A DNA stretch of 64,000 nt from NCBI GenBank assembly GCA_000149225.2, contig CM000694.1:2233623-2297622 (forward strand), written 5' to 3'. This stretch comes from Lachancea kluyveri NRRL Y-12651. Lineage: Eukaryota; Ascomycota; Saccharomycetes; Saccharomycetales; Saccharomycetaceae. The notes under the pieces were generated by a model. That model made no database searches. It was not told where the DNA came from and saw nothing but the letters and a program-made list of their open reading frames with translations. Of this stretch, positions 1-10,448 are shown in pieces. Numbering within the stretch: the first letter of the stretch is position 1; every line of letters starts with the position of its first letter. The translations under genes were made by a program, and so were the position numbers.

Positions 1-337
1 TGTCAAGTCACCTCTTTCTTAAAACGTATCTAGAATTCGTCATTAAGAGAATCGAAAAGGAGAACTGTTTTTTACCGGACTCTCGAGCTTCTGTCAGTCA
101 ACTGGATTCGAAACTGGAAGAAAAAAAAAAATAAAATAAAATTAGCCGTACGACTGAGTATACTCTTGCAGGAAAAAGTAGCGAAAATTTATATATTTAA
201 GACAAACCTTTCCCGGGACCCTGAATATTTCTTTAGAGTCATAGCTTATCATTTGTTTCTGGCGTTTGTACCTGCTACGCAAGATGCATCTGCGGTACTA
301 GCACAAATTTCAGAGAAAGCAAAATCAAATTCTACTA
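1..337. other. Intergenic region, upstream of the transcription factor gene
   Basis: No gene is supported here. There is an A-rich run near 119-140 and a TATATATT-type AT-rich stretch near 189-197, about 145 bp before the ATG at 338, which could serve as a TATA element. A short frame at 166-348 opens on TTG, has no recognisable product and is not accepted. Confidence 0.5.
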
Positions 338-2599
338 ATGTCAGCTAGTTTAAAGAACTTAAAATCTAACAAACCTGCATCCTTCGCATGCCAGAGTTGT
401 AGAAAGAGGAAGAGGAAATGCGATCGGAAGAAACCCGTTTGTGAACGTTGCAAAAGACTTGGTGTTCCGTGCGTGTATGAGCTCCCTCCAAAACACCTGA
501 TAAAATCTGTAAAGACGGTCCCTGATTCACCCATCTCCACACAATCGACTATAGTATCACATTACGAGACCACTATGGACCTATCCTCTCATATCGAGAA
601 GGATCCTTACTTCTTGGTATTTGCCGCCTCTGCCATCACATGCGGCTCTCAGCTTATGAAAAGCGATCCCGTGAATTGTGGTATTTGGTTCAGTTTGGTA
701 CTGGAATGCTACGAATGGATGGAGACCCTACAAGACGCAAAGCGCCAAGAAATCAGCCAAAGCCCACCAAAAAGGCTATTCGCAACACAGGACGTTGCCG
801 TTAACGATGTAATGCTAGACACTTTAAACTACCCTCCAACCCTTTTCTCCCTTTTGAAGCATATCAAAGACGCTTTGCCCTCTTTAAACTCGCTAAATTT
901 TTTGAAAATGCATTTCTACGCGTACGTTTATCCAGTCAAGCCCATTGCGAACATCCAATCGTTGGAAGAAACCCTAAAAGACATCATTTTCGAATACGAT
1001 AACGATATTTTTTTGAACCTGGGGACAACAAACATCAGGTCCAAACTCACTCGATTGGCAACGCTGTTGGTAATGGTTAGAATGAGTTACATGTCCATAC
1101 GCTTTCTGGAAGAAAAATTGGAAGACTCGCAAGAAAAACAACGTTTGAAAAACTGCTTGGAAAAGCATGCAGTTCCGAAAAAAGTTCTGTTACTGGTGGC
1201 CCGGTGTTTGGAACTTTTGAATATCTACGAGCAACCGACCGAAGACATATTGTGTCTCTTAATCTATCTACGCTCATGCCTGCTGTTGGAGAGTACTGAC
1301 ATCTGGCCCTCTATGGGTATAACCAACAAGCTTTTGCTTGAATTGATCACTGAACTGGCAATAAAAATGAACCTGTTTTCCAACGTGTTGGAGAGTAGCC
1401 CCTCTATGTCCGTTCAAGAAAGGCTTTACAAAAGGAAGCTTTGGTTATGTGTCTGTTACATAAATTTGCATGAATACACCATGAGAGGTGGAACACCGTT
1501 TGTGGAAAGTGAACAGTTGAGGAAATTTTGTGATGAGTACAGGGTATTCGACGACTATCAGAGTATTTCCTTAAGAGAGCTGGCCAACGATGACCAAATC
1601 GAATTGGATTATCATATACTGCTTCTGAAAAACCACCAATTTATGGAATTTTTATGTTCCTTGTCGGAAGCCTCTTTGGAAGGTGAAGAATTCTTAAGCT
1701 CCAAGCTTTCAGAAAATGAGAAATTGGATTTGTTTTTCCAGGAAAATTTCCCAATTTCAGAAATTCCTTCAGAGTTGGACAACGAGCCCATCTTACATTT
1801 GGTTTGCAATACGGGCAAAATTCCTTTACAAATGTCGGTGATTAAGAAAATATCTCATTTTTTATCCAAACAGCACTTGTTGGTCAAACAGCTATCCAAT
1901 GCATCTTTGTTAATGTATTATTTCGAAAAAAAGTACAGCGAAGATGGCTCTTCTAGTACACTCCTGAGCTTTGAAAAACATTTGGTGGAGACCATCAAGA
2001 TCACGTTACAGGTTTTCGAAGAGATCAAAAACTGTAACATGGGTGAATTGTCCAAGATAATACCACCTTATATGATGTACATTTTAGCAAACACACTCAA
2101 CCCACAATCTAATAGATCCATTACTGTCTTTATGGGAATCTTTCTACGGTTTGCCTACTGTAATCGACGTTTCCAACACGAACGATCGCAAAATGCTACC
2201 ACACTACTAGACGAAATCTTGTTCAAATTTTGTCAAATGCTAAAATATATGGAACAGTGTATTTCAAAAGAGCTTGCAAAGCCTAAAGTTTTGGCTGTGT
2301 TGGAACATTTCTTAAATCTTTACCAAAATGGCGCCTTGCTAACTGCAATGACCGAATATTCCACTCTGCAAAATGTGAATCCAAAGCATAAAGACATCAT
2401 AAGACACTGCAGCCCAACCCACCTACAAAAGTACGAACTTACCATGAGGAAAGTAAGTGTGGCAACAATGAACAATATTCTTGATTTAATGAACGATGCA
2501 GTGCATAATGTAACCGTGACGCACGAGACAGAAAACCTAAACTATTTTTTGGGTGTCTTTGACACTCCCGATACTGTACATTCCTTTGAACCATTCTGA
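338..2599 (+). CDS. Zn2Cys6 binuclear-cluster transcription factor, orphan
   Basis: This is a 753-residue fungal zinc-cluster regulator. Residues 18-45 hold six cysteines in the spacing C-x2-C-x6-C-x6-C-x2-C-x6-C, with a basic stretch RKRKRK between the second and third. This is the GAL4-type DNA-binding module, which usually reads CGG half sites as a dimer. The rest is helical and resembles the middle homology region of drug or fatty-acid response regulators. I cannot assign it to one S. cerevisiae gene. It does not correspond to the S. cerevisiae neighbours of GPI13 (YLL030C, YLL029W) or of SNF6 (YHL024W), so it may mark a synteny break or a lineage-specific gene. The first ATG at 338 opens the frame and places the cluster near the N terminus, as is usual. 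The domain call is firm; targets are unknown. Confidence 0.9.
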   Translation: MSASLKNLKSNKPASFACQSCRKRKRKCDRKKPVCERCKRLGVPCVYELPPKHLIKSVKTVPDSPISTQSTIVSHYETTMDLSSHIEKDPYFLVFAASAITCGSQLMKSDPVNCGIWFSLVLECYEWMETLQDAKRQEISQSPPKRLFATQDVAVNDVMLDTLNYPPTLFSLLKHIKDALPSLNSLNFLKMHFYAYVYPVKPIANIQSLEETLKDIIFEYDNDIFLNLGTTNIRSKLTRLATLLVMVRMSYMSIRFLEEKLEDSQEKQRLKNCLEKHAVPKKVLLLVARCLELLNIYEQPTEDILCLLIYLRSCLLLESTDIWPSMGITNKLLLELITELAIKMNLFSNVLESSPSMSVQERLYKRKLWLCVCYINLHEYTMRGGTPFVESEQLRKFCDEYRVFDDYQSISLRELANDDQIELDYHILLLKNHQFMEFLCSLSEASLEGEEFLSSKLSENEKLDLFFQENFPISEIPSELDNEPILHLVCNTGKIPLQMSVIKKISHFLSKQHLLVKQLSNASLLMYYFEKKYSEDGSSSTLLSFEKHLVETIKITLQVFEEIKNCNMGELSKIIPPYMMYILANTLNPQSNRSITVFMGIFLRFAYCNRRFQHERSQNATTLLDEILFKFCQMLKYMEQCISKELAKPKVLAVLEHFLNLYQNGALLTAMTEYSTLQNVNPKHKDIIRHCSPTHLQKYELTMRKVSVATMNNILDLMNDAVHNVTVTHETENLNYFLGVFDTPDTVHSFEPF

Positions 2600-3226
2600 A
2601 CAGAGTGGCGTGTGGTTACAGAATAACTTTGTAGTATATTAATTTTAAACGGTAACGATTCATAGAACTCATGCTAAACATCGATTTTTCTTTTCTTTCT
2701 CTCCTTCATCTATCTTCAGATGGATGGGGACAAATAAAGTATCTAAATAAGTAGAACTACGAACTGTCATTGTAGGGTGGAGCAGTGTGTTGTCGCTTAA
2801 CCAGAAGAAAATATGCTCGTAAAGATATTACCGTTATCCAAATTTTGCGTACTAGCCTATCCTTTTTTCTGTAGGTGGTGATAAGACCTACAGAACGTAA
2901 TATCATTGTCTATCCTCACACAATGCAGGTGCTAGAGTAAAAAAATTTGACTTCGGGCTTTGGACCTCGGCATGAAACGTTTCGAGAACAATTGCACACA
3001 GACTCATAGAATGCCATTATGCTATGTTTAAAGGACATACGACTCTTGCACTTTCAAGGAATCCCGCATATAAGAACGACTTATTACATGTATCATTGTA
3101 TACGTTACAAACTACACGTAATGTTGGCTTCCGTGTAATGGAACATTACAAATCCGACAAGGTTGCCAACAAGACCTGACGTATAAAACATCGCAGGGAG
3201 AGAACATATATCAAAGTCATTGAACG
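2600..3226. other. Intergenic region between the transcription factor and GPI13
   Basis: No coding frame or RNA gene was recognised. It contains a perfect 10-bp inverted repeat with a 9-base loop (2867-2895) and a 7-bp inverted repeat with a 3-base loop (3134-3150). It presumably holds the transcription factor's 3' end and the GPI13 promoter. Confidence 0.5.
2867..2895. repeat. Perfect 10-bp inverted repeat
   Basis: TTCTGTAGGT at 2867-2876 is exactly complementary to ACCTACAGAA at 2886-2895, with loop GGTGATAAG. It lies 268 bp after the transcription factor stop and 331 bp before GPI13. It could be a symmetric protein-binding site or an RNA hairpin. One such repeat is not very surprising by chance in 64 kb. 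Confidence 0.6.
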
Positions 3227-6200
3227 ATGTCTACTACTTCGATGGACGAACGATCAGTCAAACAGTCTATACTTAATAGCTCTTTGGAGGATAGGCGATT
3301 GTACAGGTCACGGATTCAGCGATTTAGAACGACTCATACATTGTACATTATTCTACTAGGTTCCTTAGCACTGCTGCAGTTTATTGCCATTGCGTTCTTT
3401 ACCAGAGGGTTTCTTTTGACAAGGCATGTTTTGGACAATGTAGCGACTAAAAAATCTGAGTACGGAACCTTTGATAAAGCGGTGGTTCTAGTGGTTGATG
3501 CCCTTAGGTTTGATTTCGTAATACCTGTAAGCGAAACCCAAGATTACTACAATGAGAATTATCACAATAACCTAGAAGTGTTATATGAAAAATTCAAAGA
3601 TGTTTCAGAATCCTCGTCGTTGCTTTTGAAGTTCATAGCTGATCCACCCACCACGACTTTGCAAAGACTCAAAGGTCTGACTACTGGCTCTTTGCCCACT
3701 TTCATTGATGCCGGTTCCAATTTCAACGGTGAAGTTATAGAAGAGGATAACCTGATTAAGCAAATGTTCTTAAACGATAAGACCGTTTTTTTTGCAGGCG
3801 ATGACACTTGGAATGCATTATTCAGTCCGTTTTTAGCCGAACAAAGCAGACCTTACGAGTCTTTGAACGTCTGGGATTTGGATACTGTGGATAATGGTGT
3901 TATTAGCTTCTTCAAGGAACATTTGTTCGAAAAAACACCAGCTCAGCGTGAATGGGATGTTTTGATTGGCCATATGCTCGGTATTGATCATGTAGGTCAT
4001 AAGTATGGCCCTAATCATTTTACCATGCGCGAAAAACAATTGCAAGTTGATAATTTTATTCGACAAATCATGGAATCGATCGACGAGGATACCCTGCTGG
4101 TAATATTAGGTGATCACGGTATGGACCATACTGGTAATCATGGTGGGGACTCTAGGGATGAACTAGAAAGCACATTATGGTTGCATTCTAAGAAACACGG
4201 AATGTGGGATCATTACTCTGATGAAACCTATGATACAAGCGAACTTGGGAAGAATTATAGACAAGTAAATCAAATCGACCTGGTACCCACGTTATCTCTA
4301 CTTTTGGGACTGCCTATCCCCTTCAACAATTTAGGATGGCCGATTAGGGAAATTGCTAAAACCAAGGATGAATTAGAGTTATATACACAGCTGACTCTTG
4401 AGCAACTGCAGTCATACAAAAATATCAGTGGTGTGATTAATACTGCTGAGAAAAATGAAAAATTGGAGAGCCTGTTAGCTAACACCACATTTAGCTTAGA
4501 CTACGCGCCCCAATACCAGAATTACTTTTTAGAGGCGTGTAAGGATATGTGGGCGAGGTTCGACTACTACAGTATAGCTACCGGTATTGCACTATTGGGC
4601 ATTTCGTTAATACTATTGATTACGATCACCAAGCTCATTCCATCGATTGTGGTAGGCCAAATGGTTTCCGAATTCGTTCCTTCCATAGTTATGCTATCGC
4701 TAGTATCCAATGTTTGTTTTAATGGGATCTTTCATGTATTGCATCAACCTGCATTTTTGGGCAACTGGATTTGGTGTAGCATGCTGGCTACCGCTGTTGG
4801 AATCATATTTGGTTGTTGTGTTCCGATTTTTGATCGTTATAACTTGAGCTGGATTGGAATTAGATTTATGGAAGATTTAACAGACTATTGGTCCCGTATT
4901 GCCGCATTGATGATTTCCTTGCATGCATTGTTTTATACCTCAAACTCATTTACCATTTGGGAGGATAAGCTCGTTAGCTTCTTATTAACAACTGTGGGTA
5001 TGTTGACCTTGTACGAATTTGTATTTGTCCCAAAGCGTCAGTCGACAACAGCACTTTTAGATGCTGGAATAGGTGAAAACCAGGGTACAGTCTCGGGTGC
5101 CACATCTGTAACCCCAAATTCTGATTCTCTACCATTGGGCAGATTTGCACGCATTGTTGGTGGATATCACTCGCTGGTACTTGTTGTTTGTACTAGGTTG
5201 GCATCTACCATCACTATCTGTCGTGAAGAACAGGGCAGTTATTGTTCTCCTACTTTCACTACCAAAAATAATTATTCCACTTGGTGTATGCTGTTATGTC
5301 TGCTTTTAGTTGCATTCCTCCCATCATGTATCAAAGGCTATTATAACGTTTGCAGTTCATATCAGGCTGCTGCGCCAATTTGGATCGGTCAATTTTTAAA
5401 GGGTGTACTATTTTTCAATTTTATTTATTGGACATTGACTGCTTTGGAAAATACTGTGGAAGACTGGTCATGGAATGTGTCTATTTTCAAATACACAATT
5501 TCACGGATTATTGTCGGCTTTTCATTAGTGGCGGCCAATATTGGTTGGGTCATGGGCCCCCTGTGCGTTAAATTGAACATTCGTAACAACGACATGAGAT
5601 CACAGCAAGCAACAATCCTAGGATATGCAAACATTTACGGCTCACAGTTTTTTTTGCTTGTGATCAATTTTTTTATGTGCATCTACCTATTCAACAAACC
5701 GTTAGCCCAAGTTTCCTTGTTTCTAATGTGCAACCAGCTACTATCCATATTGGAAATTTTTGACCTATTAAAGCTCAAAGAGAACTTGATTGGGCCTGTG
5801 AGTATGGGGCTTTTGGCCTATCAACAGTTTTTCAGTACTGGTCATCAAGCTACAATTCAGGCTGTACAGTGGGATATTGGTTTCATTTTAACTGAGAAAA
5901 TCACATTTCCATTTACGCACCTAGGAATCGTCATAAACACTTTTGGACCCCACATCATCGTTGCATTATCTGTTGCCCTGTTGACGTTATGGAAGCAACC
6001 ACCTGGTGTGTTGAAGCCACAGACACTTTTGGCTCGTATAGTTTCAAACTGTGGTATGCTACTAATTTACAACACTGTTTTATGTCTAAGCAGTTTTGTT
6101 TGGGTGACACATTTCCGTAGACATTTGATGGTTTGGAAAATATTTTGCCCTAGATTCATGCTTTCAAGTATGTGCTTGATAGTAACCCAACTTGTTGTGA

Positions 6201-6268
6201 CCTTCATTACTGTAGGGTTCGCTTCTGGAAGATTGATCAAACAAATAAACAGTATTTTTTGTAAGTAG
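3227..6268 (+). CDS. GPI13: GPI ethanolamine phosphate transferase 3
   Basis: Gpi13 adds phosphoethanolamine to the third mannose of the GPI anchor precursor in the ER. That group later links the anchor to protein, so the gene is essential in S. cerevisiae. The 1013 residues match the family length (1017 in S. cerevisiae). A signal-anchor helix lies near residues 38-62. The lumenal alkaline-phosphatase-like domain carries VVDALRFDF near residue 88, GHMLGIDHVGHKYGP near 248 and GDHGMDHTGNHGG near 295, which hold the metal-binding and catalytic residues. The remaining half, from about residue 445, is a chain of transmembrane helices. The ATG at 3227 gives the usual short cytosolic N terminus. 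It corresponds to YLL031C. Confidence 0.96.
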   Translation: MSTTSMDERSVKQSILNSSLEDRRLYRSRIQRFRTTHTLYIILLGSLALLQFIAIAFFTRGFLLTRHVLDNVATKKSEYGTFDKAVVLVVDALRFDFVIPVSETQDYYNENYHNNLEVLYEKFKDVSESSSLLLKFIADPPTTTLQRLKGLTTGSLPTFIDAGSNFNGEVIEEDNLIKQMFLNDKTVFFAGDDTWNALFSPFLAEQSRPYESLNVWDLDTVDNGVISFFKEHLFEKTPAQREWDVLIGHMLGIDHVGHKYGPNHFTMREKQLQVDNFIRQIMESIDEDTLLVILGDHGMDHTGNHGGDSRDELESTLWLHSKKHGMWDHYSDETYDTSELGKNYRQVNQIDLVPTLSLLLGLPIPFNNLGWPIREIAKTKDELELYTQLTLEQLQSYKNISGVINTAEKNEKLESLLANTTFSLDYAPQYQNYFLEACKDMWARFDYYSIATGIALLGISLILLITITKLIPSIVVGQMVSEFVPSIVMLSLVSNVCFNGIFHVLHQPAFLGNWIWCSMLATAVGIIFGCCVPIFDRYNLSWIGIRFMEDLTDYWSRIAALMISLHALFYTSNSFTIWEDKLVSFLLTTVGMLTLYEFVFVPKRQSTTALLDAGIGENQGTVSGATSVTPNSDSLPLGRFARIVGGYHSLVLVVCTRLASTITICREEQGSYCSPTFTTKNNYSTWCMLLCLLLVAFLPSCIKGYYNVCSSYQAAAPIWIGQFLKGVLFFNFIYWTLTALENTVEDWSWNVSIFKYTISRIIVGFSLVAANIGWVMGPLCVKLNIRNNDMRSQQATILGYANIYGSQFFLLVINFFMCIYLFNKPLAQVSLFLMCNQLLSILEIFDLLKLKENLIGPVSMGLLAYQQFFSTGHQATIQAVQWDIGFILTEKITFPFTHLGIVINTFGPHIIVALSVALLTLWKQPPGVLKPQTLLARIVSNCGMLLIYNTVLCLSSFVWVTHFRRHLMVWKIFCPRFMLSSMCLIVTQLVVTFITVGFASGRLIKQINSIFCK

Positions 6269-6466
6269 AGCACATAAGAAAACACAAGGCAGACTGTAGT
6301 AAGATACCTCCCAGTATTTTATATTTAGTGTCATTATATATCACCAACTAAAAGACGCAGCACAAAATGGCACAGGTTTGTCTTTTTTTACAATATGCAA
6401 AACGTGAGAATATACCTACTCACAAATAGCAACGCCAGCTGGTGAGATACTATTGCTCTTCCCATT

Positions 6467-7360
6467 CTAAAAAAAAGCAGTATCTAAATCTCCAAAGCCG
6501 TCATCAAATCCGTTATTGAAAGGTTCTGCACCGAGACCGCCAAAAGTAGGATCTAAAATACCCTGTTGAGGAGGAGGCTGGGGTTGGTGTACTTGTTGCT
6601 CTTGCTGGGCAGCAGCCTGAGCTGCAGCCTCCTGCTCTTGTTGTTCCTGCTGCCTTTTACGCTCCGCTTCTTGTTCGGCTTCCTGCCTTTTGCACTCCTC
6701 TTCTTCCTCCCTAATTTTACGTTCTTGTTCTTCTTCTTGTTGTCTCTTTAACAGCAATCTTCTTTCTCCCTCCTGCCTTAATAACTGTTCACGTTTCTCC
6801 CAGTAGTCTGCTGGTGCTTCCGAGTTGTCACCACGAAGAAAAGTAAAGCTGTCGCGATGTACAACAACAGAGTCATCTTGTAGACGAATGTTAAATTTTG
6901 ATGCGTAGTCCCGAACAATTGACTCGAGCTTTTCCTTTTGTTGTGGCAACTCACCATACCCTTGTAAATCGCACAGCTCCCTGTACTTTTGTTTGAAAAA
7001 TTTAACATCAGATGGGTCTTCCAGCGAGAAACGGTCATGTTTGGCCCGTATGGCCGCTAGTTCCTCATTCTGCGAAGCTAGCCGCTGTTTTACCGACTCT
7101 AGTGTGCCACTATTATAAATATTTGGGGGCCTAATCTTTGACAGCGGCACTGGTTGTGTAGTTAGAACATCTAATAATTCAGCAGCATGAATAAAATTCT
7201 GGAGGATATAACTTCTGAAAGATATAGTGTCTGACTCATCATGCACTGCGCTACCAACTTGTTCAGGTTTGAGACGTGAACTGTTATAAGCTTGCTTTTG
7301 TTGTTGTTGGGATCTTAGATGTTTGTTCTGATAGGAACGTCTTTTTTTTGTAAGTGCCAT
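6467..7360 (-). CDS. SNF6: SWI/SNF chromatin-remodelling complex subunit Snf6
   Basis: This is a 297-residue subunit of the SWI/SNF nucleosome remodeller, found only in yeasts. Three blocks resemble S. cerevisiae Snf6 (YHL025W): a basic N terminus KKRRSYQNKH, then RLKPEQVGSAVHDESDTISF followed by RSYILQNFI, and the C terminus EPFNNGFDDGFGDLDTAFF. VVHRD and EAPADYW in the middle also match. Between them lies a glutamate/arginine/glutamine-rich coiled-coil segment (about residues 190-265). The frame opens one codon earlier on TTG (7361-7363); the ATG at 7358-7360 is the real start. It is convergent with GPI13 and divergent from the YLL032C orthologue. Assignment is by motif recall and by position. 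Confidence 0.9.
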   Translation of the reverse strand: MALTKKRRSYQNKHLRSQQQQKQAYNSSRLKPEQVGSAVHDESDTISFRSYILQNFIHAAELLDVLTTQPVPLSKIRPPNIYNSGTLESVKQRLASQNEELAAIRAKHDRFSLEDPSDVKFFKQKYRELCDLQGYGELPQQKEKLESIVRDYASKFNIRLQDDSVVVHRDSFTFLRGDNSEAPADYWEKREQLLRQEGERRLLLKRQQEEEQERKIREEEEECKRQEAEQEAERKRQQEQQEQEAAAQAAAQQEQQVHQPQPPPQQGILDPTFGGLGAEPFNNGFDDGFGDLDTAFF

Positions 7361-7632
7361 CAAACCTTAACTTTATTTTGTGTATATTCAGATCTTCAAT
7401 AGTTATTATAGCTAACCTTGTCCTTTCCTGAGGCCTTTAGATGTTGTATAGTTGATCGTCAGTCCGGTCTGGTTTCTTGATTGTCGAAACAAAAGAATTG
7501 TGTATCACTTTATACGTTATCTTACATCAATCTCAAACAAAAACACGCGCCCACCAAACTATCCTATGAGAGATAGTGTTACGTTTGATCTAACTAACAC
7601 GTTGATACATTCCGGTAAATAAGCGTGAAGCC

Positions 7633-9759
7633 ATGGACCAATATACTCTTCTAACTCCATGCTCTACATATTTGCTCATTAAACCAGCGGATAGCATCTT
7701 CTGCACTAATATACTGTGGAAAGAAATGTCTCATGATGAACAGAAGCGGTTGATTATCGAAACAGATGCTAGTGTAATTCATAGTATTCCACATGAGGCT
7801 GAGGTAGTTGATTATGACGACCACGGGGGTTGTCGTACTTATCACATCATCACCACATCTCAACAATTGCCAGTGTCAACATCTTATAGAGTGTTGAGCT
7901 CACACTTACAAGAGGTCAAACCAGAATTGGCCGTGCAATTGTCTCAACTTGCTCGTGAAAATAATATTGATATGGTATTAACTAACAAAAAGTTGTATCC
8001 CACATCGGTGCATGCTTCCCACTATCTCTATATTTTAGGCCTTGAAGAGGACATCATGCGCTCTGAATCTCAAATTATTGCATTGTTACAAATATTAAAA
8101 GGGAGATTTGTTGATTATGTGGTGTTACCATCTATTTCTCTAGTTTCAATTTGCTCTGGTGTCGAGTGCTCAAATTTTAGGAACATTGCCACAAGTTTCA
8201 ACACGAAGGTCTACCTACCTAATGCTTTTTTAGGCGACTCTCCTTACTTATTCCTATCTGGTGATGTTCACTCCCAAGTGCTGCTAGCTAAGGATGTCAT
8301 TTTATCAATTATAACAAAATCCAAGGAAAAAATATACTATAAAAATATTGAGAACGTATCACCTTTGAAATTACGCTATGTCAAGCAGTTTTACTCAAAC
8401 GAACTTACTCGGGCAATGATAAAATACCAATGCTTTATCAATCTGAATTTGGAATCCCAAGAAATTGAATTTCAATCTTGCTCGGTTGCACTTCTAGAAA
8501 TGGCCATTAAACACCTTACTTTGAATATTCTTAGTAACGTTTGCGAAGCTCAAATATTATTTCACGATGGGAATTTTGAAGCCTGTGCTCCTCCTTTACA
8601 AAACGTTAAAGAGCTTTGCGATCTCGCCTCTCACGAAAATACCTGTATCATGTCCATGACTGGTTCTATGAATTACGTAGTCATTGGTACTACAACGAAG
8701 GTGGTTAAAACGGTCGAAAACTTATGCCGTTTAACATCATCAGCAATACAAATCAAGTACTCTATTGAGTTACACCCAGATTATAAGGACTTCATCACTG
8801 GGAAAAAAAATGGTAAGATTGTGCGAATTATGGATCTCACGAAAGTTTTAATTTCCCTGGACTTACAAAAAGGTCAAGGAAACATGATTATAAACTTGTT
8901 TTCGGAAAGCATTTCCAATGCGGCTAAAGGTATTTCTCTTTTGCGCAACGAACTTCCAGCCGAAGAATCGTTTTTCATCCCTGAGGCATACCATCGCCCA
9001 GTAATCGGAACTGGTGGCTCGGTAATTCAAACAATCATGAGAAAGCACAACGTGTTTATTCAATTTTCTAATACTTTCCATTTGCCTCAAAATCAATTTG
9101 CACATATCCGTTACGACAATGTGGTTATCCGGTGTCCCACAAAAAATAAACTCTCAATCGATCCTGCCAAGAAAGAATTGAGTCAGCTTGCTCAAGAGTA
9201 TAGTGAATTGCAACCTCGAACACTAATTAGATTTTCTCCGGGGCAGTACCGTTTTCTTACGCAAAACGGCGAAGATTGGATGGATTGCCTAGGTGACATC
9301 GAAAAAAGAACAAATTCATACGTTGTATTCCCATTCAAAGAGCCTGTAGAAGGCTACGTACTCGAAATAAGAGGCAATGACAACAGCTCGGCGATTGCAA
9401 GTGAAGAATTAATCAAGCACTTTGGCAGGGAATACGAGGTTAATATCGCAAGTAAAATAGAAAAGTTCACCGACTTTATCAACAGTATAGTGGTTCCCTT
9501 TAAGAAAAGCTTTGGTATAGAAGTTACAATAAACAAACTAACAATACGTCTTACCTATAGCGCGTCAAAAGATCACTATTTGAACACCGCGTTAGAATTG
9601 CTATGCGAATACCTGAAGGCAAGTGGTATAAGAGTCATATCTAAGGCTGCGGTTGACTCCAACTTTATTTTAGAGAGTAGCAATGCTAGTACAAATTCTT
9701 TGACCGTTCACAGCAAAAATGTATATTTACAGTACCCTTATGGGTACACGACTACCTAA
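7633..9759 (+). CDS. KH-domain protein, YLL032C orthologue
   Basis: This 708-residue protein corresponds by position and composition to S. cerevisiae YLL032C (825 residues), an uncharacterised cytosolic protein with K-homology RNA-binding repeats. A recognisable KH core lies near residues 448-480: YHRPVIGTGGSVIQTIMRKH carries the GxxG loop (GTGG), and it is followed by a beta strand. Other KH-like segments are degenerate. An RNA-binding role is inferred from the fold only. The ATG at 7633 sits in CCATGG context. It shares a 272-bp divergent promoter with SNF6 and is convergent with the IRC19 orthologue. Confidence 0.88.
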   Translation: MDQYTLLTPCSTYLLIKPADSIFCTNILWKEMSHDEQKRLIIETDASVIHSIPHEAEVVDYDDHGGCRTYHIITTSQQLPVSTSYRVLSSHLQEVKPELAVQLSQLARENNIDMVLTNKKLYPTSVHASHYLYILGLEEDIMRSESQIIALLQILKGRFVDYVVLPSISLVSICSGVECSNFRNIATSFNTKVYLPNAFLGDSPYLFLSGDVHSQVLLAKDVILSIITKSKEKIYYKNIENVSPLKLRYVKQFYSNELTRAMIKYQCFINLNLESQEIEFQSCSVALLEMAIKHLTLNILSNVCEAQILFHDGNFEACAPPLQNVKELCDLASHENTCIMSMTGSMNYVVIGTTTKVVKTVENLCRLTSSAIQIKYSIELHPDYKDFITGKKNGKIVRIMDLTKVLISLDLQKGQGNMIINLFSESISNAAKGISLLRNELPAEESFFIPEAYHRPVIGTGGSVIQTIMRKHNVFIQFSNTFHLPQNQFAHIRYDNVVIRCPTKNKLSIDPAKKELSQLAQEYSELQPRTLIRFSPGQYRFLTQNGEDWMDCLGDIEKRTNSYVVFPFKEPVEGYVLEIRGNDNSSAIASEELIKHFGREYEVNIASKIEKFTDFINSIVVPFKKSFGIEVTINKLTIRLTYSASKDHYLNTALELLCEYLKASGIRVISKAAVDSNFILESSNASTNSLTVHSKNVYLQYPYGYTTT

Positions 9760-9833
9760 ATTACTACCTAACCAGAATAATCAAGACTTGCAAATTACTT
9801 CAGACTCAAAGCGAGAACCGATGGCCAGTGGTT

Positions 9834-10448
9834 TTAAAGTCTAGTTCCAAGCATTTCGTTTAGACAAACTAGTGCTCTATCATACTCCCCCATAGAATTA
9901 TATCGAGAATTTATATGATTGTCCCTCTTGTCATCTTTTGATGGCGCTAAGTAGCCAAACGACTTCCTTAATAACTGGTAGTTGGATGTGGGGCTTTGCC
10001 GTATCAATGTCTGTTTGTAATATTCCATTGTGAGCAAATTCTTCAAGATTTTTCTGCATAGTGTGTTGTCCACGGCACTTGGACAGCTTCCACTCTCAAT
10101 GTGCGAAACGGCTTTCAGTATAAACTGTAAAGATTGCGTTGCTTGTTCTAGATCAGAAGCTTCTGTGTGCTCTATTCTAATGTTACAAAGGGAACTTTTC
10201 AATTTGTAGTCCTCACTTTTGTACTTGTACCTTAAGTATTCCACGTATGTATCTTGAACCATTTTCCTTTGAGAAACAAATGGCTTCAACCTTATTAGAC
10301 GGCGATATGTAATCTTTATTACGTCTTCCCTCGGGTACTCGTTAATCAGATTCTCTGGGGCAAAATACTTTGAATGTTTAAGAAACAAAGTATACTCTGA
10401 GTTGATAATTGCATTCTGTGTGACAATCTTCAGGCTTTGTGATCTCAT
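9834..10448 (-). CDS. IRC19: Irc19/Rrg4 family protein
   Basis: A 204-residue protein matching S. cerevisiae Irc19 (YLL033W, 230 residues). The shared features are YTLFLKHSKY near the N terminus, the block YRRLIRLKPFVSQRKMVQDT, then RKILKNLLTMEY, and the C terminus LNEMLGTRL. In S. cerevisiae the gene is linked to sporulation, mitochondrial genome maintenance and recombination-centre frequency, with no known biochemical activity. The ATG at 10446-10448 starts the frame in line with the homologue. It has no membrane segment and is convergent with the KH gene, with 74 bp between them. Confidence 0.9.
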   Translation of the reverse strand: MRSQSLKIVTQNAIINSEYTLFLKHSKYFAPENLINEYPREDVIKITYRRLIRLKPFVSQRKMVQDTYVEYLRYKYKSEDYKLKSSLCNIRIEHTEASDLEQATQSLQFILKAVSHIESGSCPSAVDNTLCRKILKNLLTMEYYKQTLIRQSPTSNYQLLRKSFGYLAPSKDDKRDNHINSRYNSMGEYDRALVCLNEMLGTRL

